Source of the DNA: Onchocerca volvulus
Taxonomy: Eukaryota > Nematoda > Chromadorea > Rhabditida > Onchocercidae
Direction: 5' to 3'
Assembly: GCA_000499405.2 (NCBI GenBank)
Contig: HG738140.1
Location: 2,871,024 to 2,935,023 of the forward strand
DNA: 64,000 nucleotides
The translations under genes and the position numbers were made by a program. The first letter of the stretch is position 1, and each line of letters begins with the position of its first letter. The notes under the pieces are model-generated. The model made no database searches. It was not told the DNA's origin and was given only the letters and a program-made list of their open reading frames with translations. Below, piece by piece: positions 48,840 through 59,587 of the stretch.

Positions 48840-50050
48840 TGGCATCATTTACAACAGTATAAAACAAAGGTTAAAGCATTTAATATAGCCATAAAACAAG
48901 CTTAAGCTACTGAACAAGGCCATAAAACTGAGTCATTTAATTTGTAATAAAGAAATAAATTCTTTACAACAATCAACGGTTACAAATTATTCCCTTTAAA
49001 ACAAAGAAATCAAATTTCTCTGATCTTCCGCGCTCATTCCAGCGACAGCGCTGAATCTCAAACTTGGGTAATTAAACCTTTTATTTAAAAAATTGGAGAA
49101 CGCGACAAGACATGTAATTGCAAATCAATAATATCAATATAACAATGAAATTGATAATAAATGCAGGTACAATAAAAAAGAAAGTATAAAATACCGAGTT
49201 GGCTATATAATACCATTTCCTAAATATTGGTTATTGCCAGAACAGTTGTCGCTATTTTCTTTCTGATAGTGACAAAATTGTAAGGTTGATACTATTCTTC
49301 CGTTCTCACAGTTTCTCCAAATCTTGCAGATTTGCATAATGATAATGTAACAAAAAAAAAAAAAACAAGAGAAAAACAAAGGGTTTAGAAGTTTATTAAA
49401 ATTTACAGAATTAAATTCAAAAATGTACCGTGTTTAGAAATTGGAGGATTACCAAACCAATGATAGAGTTGGAGACCACAGTAGTAATGGAACACTATGA
49501 AACACAATTGTCTTATTCTAACAGCAGTAAGACAGTTGTTTACAAATTTGTATGGGGAAGTTAGAAAGAAGGAGATTATTGAAAAAATTCAAATTTAGAG
49601 AAAAATCTTTCAGACGATAACAATAATTTTAAATTTGAGATCAAATGTGCAATTTCAAATTTAAAACAAGGGGATCATCGATTTTCTTCTTTCATCCTCG
49701 AGATTTCAGCGACAACAGTAATATACTGTTATGAAATACAAACATCCAATTGGGAGTAAGTAGGTTGTTTACAGAGTTATATTCAGGAAGCACAACATTC
49801 AGTAAGCTATTGAGTAAATTTCAAGAATAACAATTAAAATTTACAAAAAAAATAATAGAATTAAAAATTGATATCACGAATTTTTGTAGTATGATTTACA
49901 ACAGCACAAAACAAAGGTTAAAGTTATTTGATAAAGCGATAAAACAAGCTAAAGCTACTTAACAAAGCCCCATAAAACAAAGTCATTTGATTTGAAACAA
50001 AGAAATTAATTTCATACAACCATCAAGGATTACAAATTATTCCATTCGAA
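48840..50050. repeat. Nested partial repeats of the LTR complex
   Basis: Direct copies at about 48843-49010 and 49888-50050 share AAAACAAAGGTTAAAG, AAAACAAGCT(T)AAGCTACT and ATTACAAATTATTCC. A CTCAAACTTGGGTAATTAAA copy starts at 49055 and runs to AGTTGGCTATATAATA and GCCAGAACAG at 49253. The CAAGAGAAAAACAAAGGG leader-like copy lies at 49345-49640. Palindrome-bearing copies lie near 49505 and 49740. No coding region is visible. Confidence 0.6.
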
Positions 50051-50052
50051 TT

Positions 50053-50250
50053 ACAAATCAATAATATAAATAAAACAAATCTAATGAAAATTTCTTACGT
50101 AAAAAAGGAGAAAACGATATCAAGGGCAAAAAACCCGAGTCGGAGCATTAAATCGCTCCCATTGACATCCCTATATAAAATGATAGAAAAGGGCGCCTTT
50201 GTTAGTGCATGATGATGATGCGCCTTTGTTGGTGCGCGAGATGATCTACA
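50053..50250 (-). repeat. LTR-like copy (GAGTCGGAGCATTAAA family)
   Basis: This is a near-complete member of the same family as 43170-44510, with AACAAATCTAATGA, the GGAGC/GCTCC hairpin, TATATAAAATGATAG and GGGCGCCTTTGTTAG. Confidence 0.65.
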
Positions 50251-50783
50251 ATGGTGTCGGGAATTTTGTGGAAATTTCTTAGGAATTTGTTGGGGGAAGT
50301 TTCGTCCTATTTAATTGGACGACGATTGTAGAGAGGCGTAAAATAAATACTTTATCAAACACAACAGATGATATTATAGCGCGATCAACGTAAAATAAAA
50401 TGAGATATAAAAAAAGGAGATTTGTCTTAATGTTCTTTCTTTAAAGGAAAGATAACTTTTAATTTGAAGTTTGACAGTTAATGACTTACGTTTGTGGTCG
50501 TGAGTAATTAAGCTGCGTGACCAGTCGGATTTATTTGAAATTCTGTTCTTGCTCAGTAGGTATACTTACTATAAAAAAGAATTGGATAACGTGACACAAC
50601 ATGCTAATTATAAATCAAAAATATCAATATAACAAAGTTAATGATGAAAAGAGAAAACAGACAATATGAATGGAAATATTAAAAAAATCGAGTCGGAAAT
50701 ACAAAAACCGCTCCCGTAATATTGGCTTAGTGCCAGAACAGTAACAGATAACAAAAAGAAAAACCAAAAACAGGAACGGCGCA

Positions 50784-50803
50784 CAGGGGGGCTACGCCCC
50801 CCT
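50784..50803. repeat. GC-rich hairpin at the 3' end of the viral fragment
   Basis: GGGGGGC and GCCCCCC pair around a short TAC loop. This falls at the end of the viral fragment and is much more GC-rich than any host sequence nearby. Confidence 0.7.
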
Positions 50804-50829
50804 AACGTTAGGGTTACTCTTCTCTTGAA

Positions 50830-50994
50830 TGCTGTCATGTCGTATTTCTTTATTACTTCTGGTTTCCACCAGTATTCGGGCAGCTTGTTCGAGGTGATGA
50901 CGATGGCTTTGGAGGTGAACTTGAATCTTACCCTCCACCTGCACCAAAAACACGGCGCACACCAGAAGTAATAAAGAAATACGACATGACAGCA
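50830..50994. repeat. 34-bp inverted repeat inside the viral Rep fragment
   Basis: Bases 50830-50863 and 50961-50994 are exact reverse complements over 34 bases. The distal copy lies where residues between Walker B and motif C should be encoded, so it replaces part of the gene with an inverted copy of downstream sequence. Confidence 0.9.
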
Positions 50995-51362
50995 TAGAAA
51001 TCATCGAGGATGACAAGTTCCTGTTGTTCGTAACCATCCCACCACGGACCCATGTTTGCTGTTTTGGTGTATGTGGATTTGGATAGGTTTCTGGCAAATC
51101 TGGATTTGCCAATGCCTGAGTCACCGATGATTAGGTAGAGCTCAGTGGGCTCTTGACGGTCTTCGATGAAACGATTCTTAAAAGTTATTATCCGGGACAT
51201 ATTCCGCATGACGAACGAGGGATGTTCGTCGGCGAATTCTTCCAGGCTTATCTCGTTTCTGCGATACTTCCTCAAACATTCGTCTTGGATTTCGGTTTTT
51301 CTTTTTTTTGGTTCTATGGGCCGGGTACCAATTTCTTCTTGTATTCGGCAAAGCACAGTAAC

Positions 51363-52345
51363 AAACCGTTATGAAATACAACCGTCTTATCCCACTGGGA
51401 ATAAGTAGGCTGCTCAAAGAGTTACATTAAAGAAGCACAACATTAAGAAAATTATTGAGTAAATATCGAAAACAACAATTAAAATTCACAAAAAAATGAT
51501 TGAATAAAAAAAAAAAAATTGAATCTCTCGAAATTTCCGACAGGGTTAGGAATGATGAGATTGAAACTTTTGTGTTGTTGATTGAAGACGATGATGACCG
51601 ACTCATGGCACCAAAAAATTATTTAGACTGGATTTGCAAGATTAATGAATTGATACATTGCGGCAAGTGAATTCAAGGCATAACTATACAATTAATCTAA
51701 CACAAGGATTATTAAAACAATTACAGAAAGGAAATTTAAGATATAGTTAATCAAATATGTAACAGCTAATGAAATGCAATTGCTCAATGTCTAGAAAACA
51801 AACATTTCGAATGCTTCGACACTTATTATTGTTTATTCTTATTATTTATTACGTAACAGTTACAAATCAATAATATCAATAAAACAAATCTAATGACAAA
51901 TTTAGTGACGTAAAAAAAAAAATTAAAGGGAAAAAACCTGAGTCGGAGCACTAAACCGCTCCCGTTGACATTCCTATATAAAATGATAGAAAAGGGCGCC
52001 TTTTATCAAAGAGCGCTATAATGCTATGTCTTTGTTGACGCACGAGGGTAATCGATATTGACCCTAGTTAAGGGTTACAAAGGATTGATCAATTATTTAT
52101 AATTATTTATTACTCATAGTACTTCTTTTTATTTTTATTTAAAAGTAGTATTTCCTTAGAAAATCTTATAAGAACCCTTTCTATTTATAGTCAAAAAGAA
52201 AAAAAAAACCATAAATTGAAGAAATGTTCCGAAAAATCGAGAAGCTTCCTCATCCAGTGACATAATCGTCCTCCTCACGAAAAAAAAAGGGAATTAATCT
52301 TTTCTTCCTCTCACTCTCTAACTTTTCCTGAATTAACCGTTAATT
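51363..52345 (-). repeat. LTR-complex copies downstream of the viral fragment
   Basis: A palindrome-bearing copy (CGTCTTATCCCACTGGGAAT, then AAG) lies at 51363-51545. The spacer at 51546-51850 shows nothing I recognise. A full-looking LTR-like copy lies at 51858-52085 with TATATAAAATGATAG, followed by AT-rich spacer. Confidence 0.55.
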
Positions 52346-52870
52346 TCCTCCTCCTTGTCCAATATGTTGCTCCAATAAATCCATATTTTCATTTCTTCCG
52401 TTCTCTCCTCCTTGCCCAATATGCTGCTCCACTAAACCAGTATTTTCGTTTCTTCCATTATTATCATATTGATAAGTTAATTTAATAATATGTCTGGTGT
52501 TGGTTTGGACGTTGAAGTACTAATTCGCAGTCACTTCATTTTTAAAACTATGATCGCTTCTTTGTCTTCGCTTATTAAATTTAAAATATCTGTTTTATTG
52601 TCCACTATTTCAGCGTATTTTTCTTCTTCCCATTTCCTTGTGGTAGTTGGGAGTTACTGGATGTACTGTTTCATTCTGCGTCTCGAGCGTTCCAATGTAT
52701 AATTCACAACGCATAATTTTTCCTTCATTTATTTTTTCACTGGCCTCGTACTGTTGTTGGTTTTCTTCTCTGGTCATCATTTGATTCTGCGATGTTAGGT
52801 CTATTTGTTTGACTTCTTAGAAAAGTTTTTCAATCTTCTCTTCCGTTGGCTGTGCACCTTTGATTATTAC
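52346..52870 (-). pseudogene. Possible Gag N-terminal relic with a two-unit tandem repeat
   Basis: On the minus strand a charged protein-like stretch (EEKIEKLF, SQNQMMTREENQQQYEASEK, GTLETQNETVHPVTPNYHKE) runs through stops and a frameshift. It ends in two tandem copies of about 58-60 bases encoding NGRNEN(T/M)(G/D)L(V/L)EQHIGQGG, at about 52346-52460. The layout suits a degraded Gag upstream region. The family is inferred only from its position among BEL/Pao fragments. Confidence 0.35.
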
Positions 52871-53084
52871 GAGCGACATCCCCGGCTCGTGGAACCAAGA
52901 AAAAATTTCTTGGAACTTATAGAAGATTATTAGGAAAATTTCTTACGGAGAATCTTTTATGGTGATGTTATGATATTATAGGACGAGTGTAGAGTAGGTC
53001 GATTTTAAATACTTACACGTAAAATATTTAAAAATCTAAACTGCTAATATTTCGAATGTTTCGACAACACTATTATGAACTCGA

Positions 53085-53420
53085 CATTTGTGCGACGCAA
53101 CTACATTCCCCACAAATCAAAACTTCAACGAATTACATCCCTCACAAAGCAAAAACAAACAAAAAGCTTAAATTAGTCGCTTCATATATTTAAAAACACG
53201 CGCCTATTCGAATGCAACGATGTTGAAAAATAAACAAATTTAAAAACAAAAGAAAGAAATGATATCTAAAACGTATAACAAAAAAAAAAAAAAAACTTAC
53301 AAAGCAAAAAACAAACGAAAAGCTTAAATTACTCGCCTTATTTATTTAAAAACATATGCCTATTCGAATGCGACGTGATATAATAATTTCAAATCAATCG
53401 ATGAAGAACTTGAAACATTG
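53085..53420. repeat. Dispersed repeat, inverted copy of 42110-42330
   Basis: GACATTTGTGCGACGCAACT and ACAAAGCAAAAA, then AAAGCTTAAATTA are the reverse complement of the 42.1-42.3 kb sequence. The block CACAAAGCAAAA...AAAGCTTAAATTA...CGCCT occurs twice here, at about 53132 and 53298. Confidence 0.65.
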
Positions 53421-53599
53421 CAGGAAGTAGCCGCAGTCAATGCAGAAAATAGGCGTGGTGAATAAATTCTTTCCGTTCATGAAGACATGGTGTAGGGCGA
53501 AGTCAAAATATATACATATATCTCTGTAAACACATGAATTTCGGTTTGTGGTGAAGATATTATCGCCATTCTTGGTAAACCTATTACATGTGTTGGTCA

Positions 53600-53880
53600 A
53601 ACCATACTTCTAAGCTTTATTACTGACCACGGTTTATCTATTTCCTTTTGATGGTACACTTTTTCCAGTATCCATCGTGGCAATCTGCATTCTATTGAAG
53701 TTTCGATACTTGCATGCTCCAGATTTTCGCCTAACACCTGTAATTGGCGTAATACTCGTCCCATCGCTTCGATTGTACTAGTCCACTCTTTTTCATTTTT
53801 TTTGATAGGTTGGAATTCGTTACATAACGTTTTTGTCATCATCGATGGTTCGCCATATTTAACAAAAAAAAACAAAAAAA
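53600..53880 (-). pseudogene. BEL/Pao Gag fragment (LGEN block)
   Basis: An ORF of about 92 codons on the minus strand starts in a poly-A edge and reads VKYGEPSMMTKTLCNEFQPI, then MGRVLRQLQVLGENLEHASI, then LPRWILEKVYHQKE and KPWSVIKLR. This is the Gag segment that follows the DUF1759 RYG motif in BEL/Pao elements, and it is the best kept Gag piece in the window. A leader-like repeat adjoins it at 53862-54060. There is no zinc knuckle or pol region downstream on this strand. Confidence 0.7.
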
Positions 53881-54092
53881 AAAAACGACAAGAAAACGAG
53901 GGAAGAAAGATTTAATGAAATTATAGAATCTGAAAAGTTATAACCCGCCACCTGAAATGTTGGAAAAGTGCCAACAATAATTATTAACAGTTATGGATTA
54001 CAAAAACAAATCATTATGAAATACTACAGTCTTGTCCCATTAGGACCTTCACAAGCTAGAGGTAGTCCATATCAAAACTTCACCTATTGCAG

Positions 54093-54350
54093 TTAGGAGA
54101 GTATCGAAAAAGAATTCGGCGAACGACCAACACAATCATCAAGAAAGAGAAAGACAGAAGAACAATCGATACTTAAAAAAAAATTCTGTAATAATGATAT
54201 CATGTGCTGTATTTTTGATATATTTGACGATTCTGTTGCACTTCGTGCCTCTTGTGAGAGTCGTGAAAATTTCCGGTCGACTTCATTTTTGTGCATCGTC
54301 AGAGTTATAACCGCCTCTTTTCCATTCTGGATTATTTGGAATAATCCCAA
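54093..54350 (-). pseudogene. Possible Gag N-terminal fragment
   Basis: An 85-codon minus-strand ORF, with NEVDRKFSRLSQEARSATES and SNISKIQHMISLLQNFF, precedes the LGEN-block Gag fragment on the same strand. About 210 bases of repeat separate them. The helical charged pattern suits a BEL/Pao Gag N-terminus, but no signature motif is present. Confidence 0.35.
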
Positions 54351-54420
54351 GTTTCCTTTCGTAATTTCCTCATATTTTTCTTCCTCAGCATTTCTTCATT
54401 TCTCAGTGGGTGTTTTTTGG

Positions 54421-56530
54421 TGCCCGAGGTGAGGTTCTTCCAAAATTACTTCGAGAAGATTGTTCCAGCTTTCATATGTGGATACCGATCAAAAAACAAT
54501 AATACCTAAGCCGGAACGAGAAAATTGAAGTACAGTATGGAGTTGAAGGTAGCTAACAAAAATCGAAATTACAAATCACAACAACTAGCTTAAAAAATAA
54601 CCTTTCACATATTCTAGATAAGCAAATGTGGCATACAGAATACAAAAATGGAAATTATACAGCTTTGTCAAACTGAGTAAAAGATTGATACATATTTTTT
54701 TTATTGATTAGCATACCAAGATATGCATAATCTTATATGTTACATGATTACAAATTGGATAAGATTCATCATTCAGGATGAGAAAACGTTGGAAACTTCT
54801 GTAATGCGATGAATCCTTCATCTAGGAAATATTTTATTAAAAAAATAATTTTATTGCTTTAATATAATATGTTTTACCGTTTTACACTTTACTTTAACCT
54901 AGCATGTTTAACGGCCCCGAAACATGGATATGAAAATAAGACCAAACATTTACATAAGAATAAGACTTCTCATTTTTGAAGATAAAGCAGAGAATCGGAG
55001 ACAAAGGTGAGAATTCGACATATCGTTTGCAAAATAAAACATTCATATTCATGGGAAAATCTTAGATATAAGCTTAGTGATAGGATGGGAAAATAAAAAT
55101 TATATAAGTGATTCATTATACTGGTAATTCATTACACCCAGTACCGTAACATTCATTGATAAATATAACAATTTGAATTGGATATATTTATATCATAAAT
55201 TACTTCGGTTTTCCGATACCCATCATGAGAAAATCTAGAACGATATTGGAAATTACCAAATTTTAAAACCGAGAATAAATGAATGACATAACTACCATAG
55301 AAAATTGCAAGGGAACCAATTGTGGGGTTTGAGAGAATGTCAAATGTGCAAATTTTCATCAACTCACTCGCACAGTGCAAAATATGGATAATTGAAATTT
55401 TTAGCTTTCAGTCAATTACTGATGCATTTGAAAAATGTTTCCAGAAATGCCAAAAAAGTAGCTAATTCTGATTCAGTTGAAGTAATCAAAATTTTCGGAA
55501 AAGAAATCAAAATCAGCGAAGAAAAAAATAATGAAAGGAATTTGATCATCAATAGGTGGATCAAAGCGTGGCTACAGGAATTTGCAAGAATTGCAAAGAA
55601 AATGAGAAAGAATAATAGTAACCGCGAGTATCCAAAATGTAAATGATTTGTCTGGGAAATAAAGAAAAGAAAATGGCATGAAAAAATAAACGAACAAAAA
55701 TTAATGGATAGAAAAACGATGTGGTTTTACAAATATTGCCAATCTCGCTTTAACACCCGCCTCGTCTAAGAACTACCGCTGTTTATCTTTTTCTTTGTGT
55801 TGCAGAAAAACTGAGAATCTAGTTTTAAATGAAAAGTATTCATTTCCAAAAACTTCAATTACTTCGAAGTCTGTTAAAAGAAAGCAAATTGCTACAAGAA
55901 AAAGAGACGGATAAATTTTCCTTACAATATTCAAAAATTTTTAAATTCATAAAAATTTGCGCAAACTAACAGTGCTGATAACAATGCTTCATAATCCCAG
56001 ATAATGACTGAATTTGATTTTGCACTATATCTTTTCCATCAGAATCTTCTTGCGGTCCGCAATATCCGTGTATTGAATTTGAATGTTGAAGTGCAGCATG
56101 CGGTTGCGTTGAAAAATCACTCATTACTGTCATTTACTTATCGTGAACAAATGAACACTGTAAGTTTTCCATCTTCTTATTATAAAATTTCTGATGTATC
56201 AAACATAAATAGCATAAATTTTGAATATTTTGGTGTGTACCAAAGTATCAATTCAATTAAAAGTCTGAAGAACAAAGAAAATTAATATTCACAATAGCAA
56301 ATGAAATGAATCGAATTTTATTATCCAACATCGCTATATATATATATATATAATTATACATATAATATTTCCAACAAAAAGTTCTATACTCAAATAGATG
56401 CCACAGTTATTTTACTTTGCCTCAAAATTTATCTATCTTATAAGACACCGAAACAAAAGAATACTTATTATTCTAGCTAAAGCTATAGATTCTATAGTAA
56501 AGTAAATAAATTGCCATCAAAATTCTTTAC
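54421..56530. other. AT-rich DNA with weak ORFs
   Basis: Three ORFs have protein-like composition but no recognised domain. One is at 55392-55646 plus (84 codons, after a TTTCAG, with IINRWIKAWLQEFARIAKKM). One is at 55153-55380 minus (75 codons, with NPTIGSLAIFYGSYVIHLFS). One is at 56004-56285 plus (93 codons, with a GTAAGTTTT donor inside it at 56160). Any could be an exon, but I cannot connect them. An (AT)n tract lies at 56336-56352. Confidence 0.3.
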
Positions 56531-56533
56531 AGA

Positions 56534-57640
56534 ATAAAATCCTGAAAAATGCATAAAATCAGTGTTAATCAAAATTGCAAGCCTGTTAATCAAAATTAGG
56601 AAAACTTCGAAAACAAACAATAATAAAAATCACCTTAAAATCGCAATATTCCTTCCTTCATGCAACAATATACGCCTGCCTGCCACGGACATTTATTGCA
56701 CCCCACTTTCAGTTTTTTCGAATTTTAGGGCCCCGTTCAACTAAAAATTTCTCCAAATAGTTCAAAGGCTGCTACAGAACAGAAATTCTTACTAATTAAA
56801 ATTTCCTACTTTCCAAATAAAAAGATTTAAGATTTGAAAGAAAAACTGGTGTCAATATGCGCTGAAAAAAAGACAATTTAAAAATAGTTAACATATTTAA
56901 TGCAAAGCATAATTAACATCTAACATTATACTATATCGAATATAATAAGCATAACCTACAGTTAGAAATGTCAAGTTCAAGAAATCTAAAAACTTAATAT
57001 CAACAAATACATAAAATAAAATACAAAAAAAAAATTGGCGCCGAAAAATTATTATTGAGGAAAAATAAAAAAGAGAACTTAAAAACAAACAACAGGAGGC
57101 AAATAGAAAAAAGACCAAAAAAATCAAAAATAATCCACAAACAAATGAAAAATTATAGATGAATTTTGGAGGTGATGAATAATTAGTGAGTCAAAGAAAT
57201 TATATTCATCGAAAATAATGACTATTTTTCACTAAATTGATCACTGATCAAACTACAGTACACAATAACTTGATCCGATAAAATCAATAGTCTGACTTTC
57301 ATCTTTTCAACTGATATTAGGCTTCTTTCTTCTAAAACCTATTTTATCATTCTTTCCACACTTCCAAAAATCAAATGCTTCATTAAGCAAACAAAATTTA
57401 TTAATATTAAATTTTTTTTTCTAGCTCATTTTTATCATTTCTTTTCTCTTTATCTTTATTTTTCTAATTTTTCTTTTCTTTTCTTTACTCATTCATTTCT
57501 ATTCTTTTTCTTTTCCATTCTTTACTTTTTTTTTTCTGTTTTATTTTCTTATTATTTTTTACTTTCTTTTTTTATTTTCTCTTCTTTTTTGTATTTTTCT
57601 CTTTTTCTTATTTTGACCTTTTTTTTTTTTTTCTTTTAAA
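56534..57640. repeat. Diverged 1.2-kb tandem duplication, unit A
   Basis: Unit A and unit B (57791-58975) share, in the same order, ATAAAATCCTGAAAAATGCA, the (A/T)CAACAATATA(C/T)(A/G)CCTGCC block, A-rich spacers, AAGCAAACAAAATT, and a long polypyrimidine tract. The offset grows from 1257 to about 1280 bases through indels. Many differences show that the duplication is old. Confidence 0.7.
57410..57640. repeat. Polypyrimidine tract A
   Basis: About 230 bases are almost only T with scattered C, in CTTTT, TTTCT and ATTTT units. It ends unit A of the tandem duplication. Confidence 0.85.
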
Positions 57641-57642
57641 AA

Positions 57643-57937
57643 TTAAGGAACAGGAATAAAAGTAAGAAAAAACACAATACATTTCCCATTGATAACTTGA
57701 ATGCTTAGAGAAAATGGAATCTGACGATGATGTAATAAAATTTCAAAAATTTTCCAATATTGCAAATTAAATTCTTCAAGATTCCTTGAAATAAAATCCT
57801 GAAAAATGCATAAATCCAGTGTCAATTAATTAAAATTTAAAAACCCAATAGCCAAAATTAGAAATGCTTCAAAAACAAATAATAAAAATTACCTTCAAAT
57901 CGCATGATCCATTCACACAACAATATACACCTGCCAT
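57643..57937 (-). CDS. Small two-exon candidate gene in duplication unit B
   Basis: Exon 1 (57893-57937) encodes MAGVYCCVNGSCDLK and ends at a GTAATT donor. Exon 2 (57643-57798) begins after TTTTTCAG and encodes 51 residues starting DFISRNLEEFNLQYWKIFEI. Both joins are in phase 0, giving 66 residues. In unit A the matching exon 1 has lost the frame, and exon 2 meets a TAA after four codons, so only this copy is open. There is no signal peptide at the start and no known domain. The gene is speculative. Confidence 0.25.
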
Positions 57938-58975
57938 ATTGAACATTTATGCTCACCATCACCATTTTTTTTTGAAATTCCAAGGTTACTTACAGTTAAA
58001 ATATTTTTCCAAACAATTCAAAGCGAGAACAAAAATATCCATTAGTCTCAGATAAAAATTTTATTTAAAACAAAAATGTCAGAAATTCAGAAATTGGTAC
58101 CAACTAATTTAAACAGGAAAAAAAAAGTGGCAATGTAAAAATATTTAAGTTACTCAACTATACAGCTAATTACCTAGCATTATATAAATCAAAACGAAGA
58201 AAATAAGCATTATCCACAACCAAAAAGTATTTTTAAGTTTAAAAAGTTTAGGTCAAAATTAAACAATATTATTAAGAATATAAAGTAAAATGATAAAAAA
58301 GTCAGTATCAAAAACAACTACAGGAAAAGAAAAATAAAATTAAAAAAAAAAAATAGAAAGGTGACAGAAAATAGATCAAAAAAGTTAAAAGTAATTTACA
58401 AACACAATTAAAAATTGCAAATGAATTTTGGAGGTTCTCGGTAAGAATAACATTTCTTCATCAATAGTTAATAAAGAAATGTTATCAATACTTACCGAAA
58501 AGTTTTTAACCGATCATTGGGTTTTTTTTTTTCCTATATCACACAAAACATAATCCAGCAAAACTAATACTTAATCTGGCATTTACTTTTGTTAGCTAAC
58601 ATTCTGAAGATTGTTTTCCATCTATTCATAATTTTCACACCTCTAAAGTTCAAATCCTTCAACAAGCAAACAAAATTAGTTGACATTAAATTTTCTATTT
58701 TTATCGTTTTTTTTTTTCGTTATTCTTGTTTTTTCTTTTTATTTTTTATTTCTTATTTTTTACTTTTTTATTGTTCAATTTTTTATTTTCACTTTTCATT
58801 TTTTATTTTTTCATTTTCATTCTTCCATTTTTATTTTTTTATCATTTATATTTTAACTTTTCATTTCATTTTTTATTTTCTTGTTTCTCTTTCTTCTGTT
58901 TTTTTCTACTTCTTTTTTTTTTGCTTTTTAGCTTATTAATAAAGAAAACAATAAAAGTGAAAAAAAAAGAAAAAT
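57789..58975. repeat. Diverged 1.2-kb tandem duplication, unit B
   Basis: This is the second unit of the tandem duplication described for unit A. It ends with polypyrimidine tract B at about 58684-58930, whose ATTTTT and CATTTT units give spurious Phe-rich ORFs on the plus strand. Confidence 0.7.
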
Positions 58976-59587
58976 AAGCTAACAAATTGTCCGTTTTTGC
59001 TGTCAGAAACTCCAAATCTGAAAATTAATTAAACACTAAAACCAAATTCAGCAATGTGAACCATTCTCTTTATAATGAATTCTTTTCCAATTACATAACT
59101 GATCATAGCCTCCCTACGAGCCCCTTACCTCTATCATCCCTTAACTGTTCAATCTGGTAATCAATTTCGGAATTCTCTAGTCTTTCAATGCATTTTTATC
59201 TATCATAAAATCACTACTATATCAAACATGGCAGCAAGAAGTCGTTGACTAGTTGCAGATTGGCGGAACATTGTGAAGAGATGGGATGATGGAGGCTTCT
59301 TCCATGATTGTTTTTTCTGGTAGCGGGATGCTAAGTCGCGGCGTAGGGCTGGATGTCAAATGATATTGTAAAGAAAAATTTAGCATAAGATTATACAGCA
59401 TTTTCTCATCTGCAGTTGCAAATAAGCGTAATTATTAAAAGAAACCTCATATCATATTGTGATACTTCAATTAGATCATATCATATTATGTTCTAATGAT
59501 AATAAAATACCTTTAAATAAAGTCGATTCGCTTCCTCGTGACAACTGAACAACGCCAAATACCTCTACTTGATGAGGCGATCTTGCA
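58976..59587. other. Intergenic DNA
   Basis: A GC-richer stretch at about 59240-59350 shows no ORF or repeat that I recognise. It lies downstream of the zinc-finger gene. Confidence 0.4.

Larger units (their letters stand above)
50738..51362 (-). mobile_element. Endogenous CRESS-DNA virus Rep fragment, with flanking 8-bp direct repeat
   Basis: The minus strand encodes the C-terminal two-thirds of a circovirus/cyclovirus-like replication protein. The frame is open from about 51356 and shows the superfamily 3 helicase motifs in order: Walker A GDSGIGKS, the WWDGY box, and Walker B VILDDF. A scrambled patch then interrupts it. The motif C region (ITSN) and the basic end continue to about 50770 in another frame. 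The N-terminal endonuclease domain is missing. ACAGTAAC stands on both sides, at 50738-50745 and 51355-51362, as a target-site duplication would. Outside these copies the LTR-like repeat continues, so the fragment sits inside an older repeat. CRESS Reps nick and unwind circular ssDNA genomes. This copy is interrupted and should be inactive. Confidence 0.85.

Noticed and set aside
51153..51417. Three ORFs of 73-80 codons around the viral fragment
   Set aside because: They are other-frame or antisense shadows of the helicase part of the Rep fragment.
53394..53600. 68-codon minus-strand ORF next to the Gag fragment
   Set aside because: Its Cys/Phe/Asn-rich sequence matches no element protein, and part of it overlaps the dispersed inverted repeat.
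41000..54400. CRISPR array or bacterial insert as the source of the short repeats
   Set aside because: The repeats are long, irregularly spaced and LTR-like, the fragments are eukaryotic retroelement Gag, and the surrounding genes have introns.
42000..54400. Intact reverse transcriptase, integrase or Helitron RepHel
   Set aside because: I looked for the usual catalytic motifs (YxDD, HHCC, DDE, Rep HUH) in the visible ORFs and found none; only Gag-like pieces remain.
58589..58977. Two Phe-rich plus-strand ORFs of 83-116 codons
   Set aside because: They arise from polypyrimidine tract B and are not protein-like.
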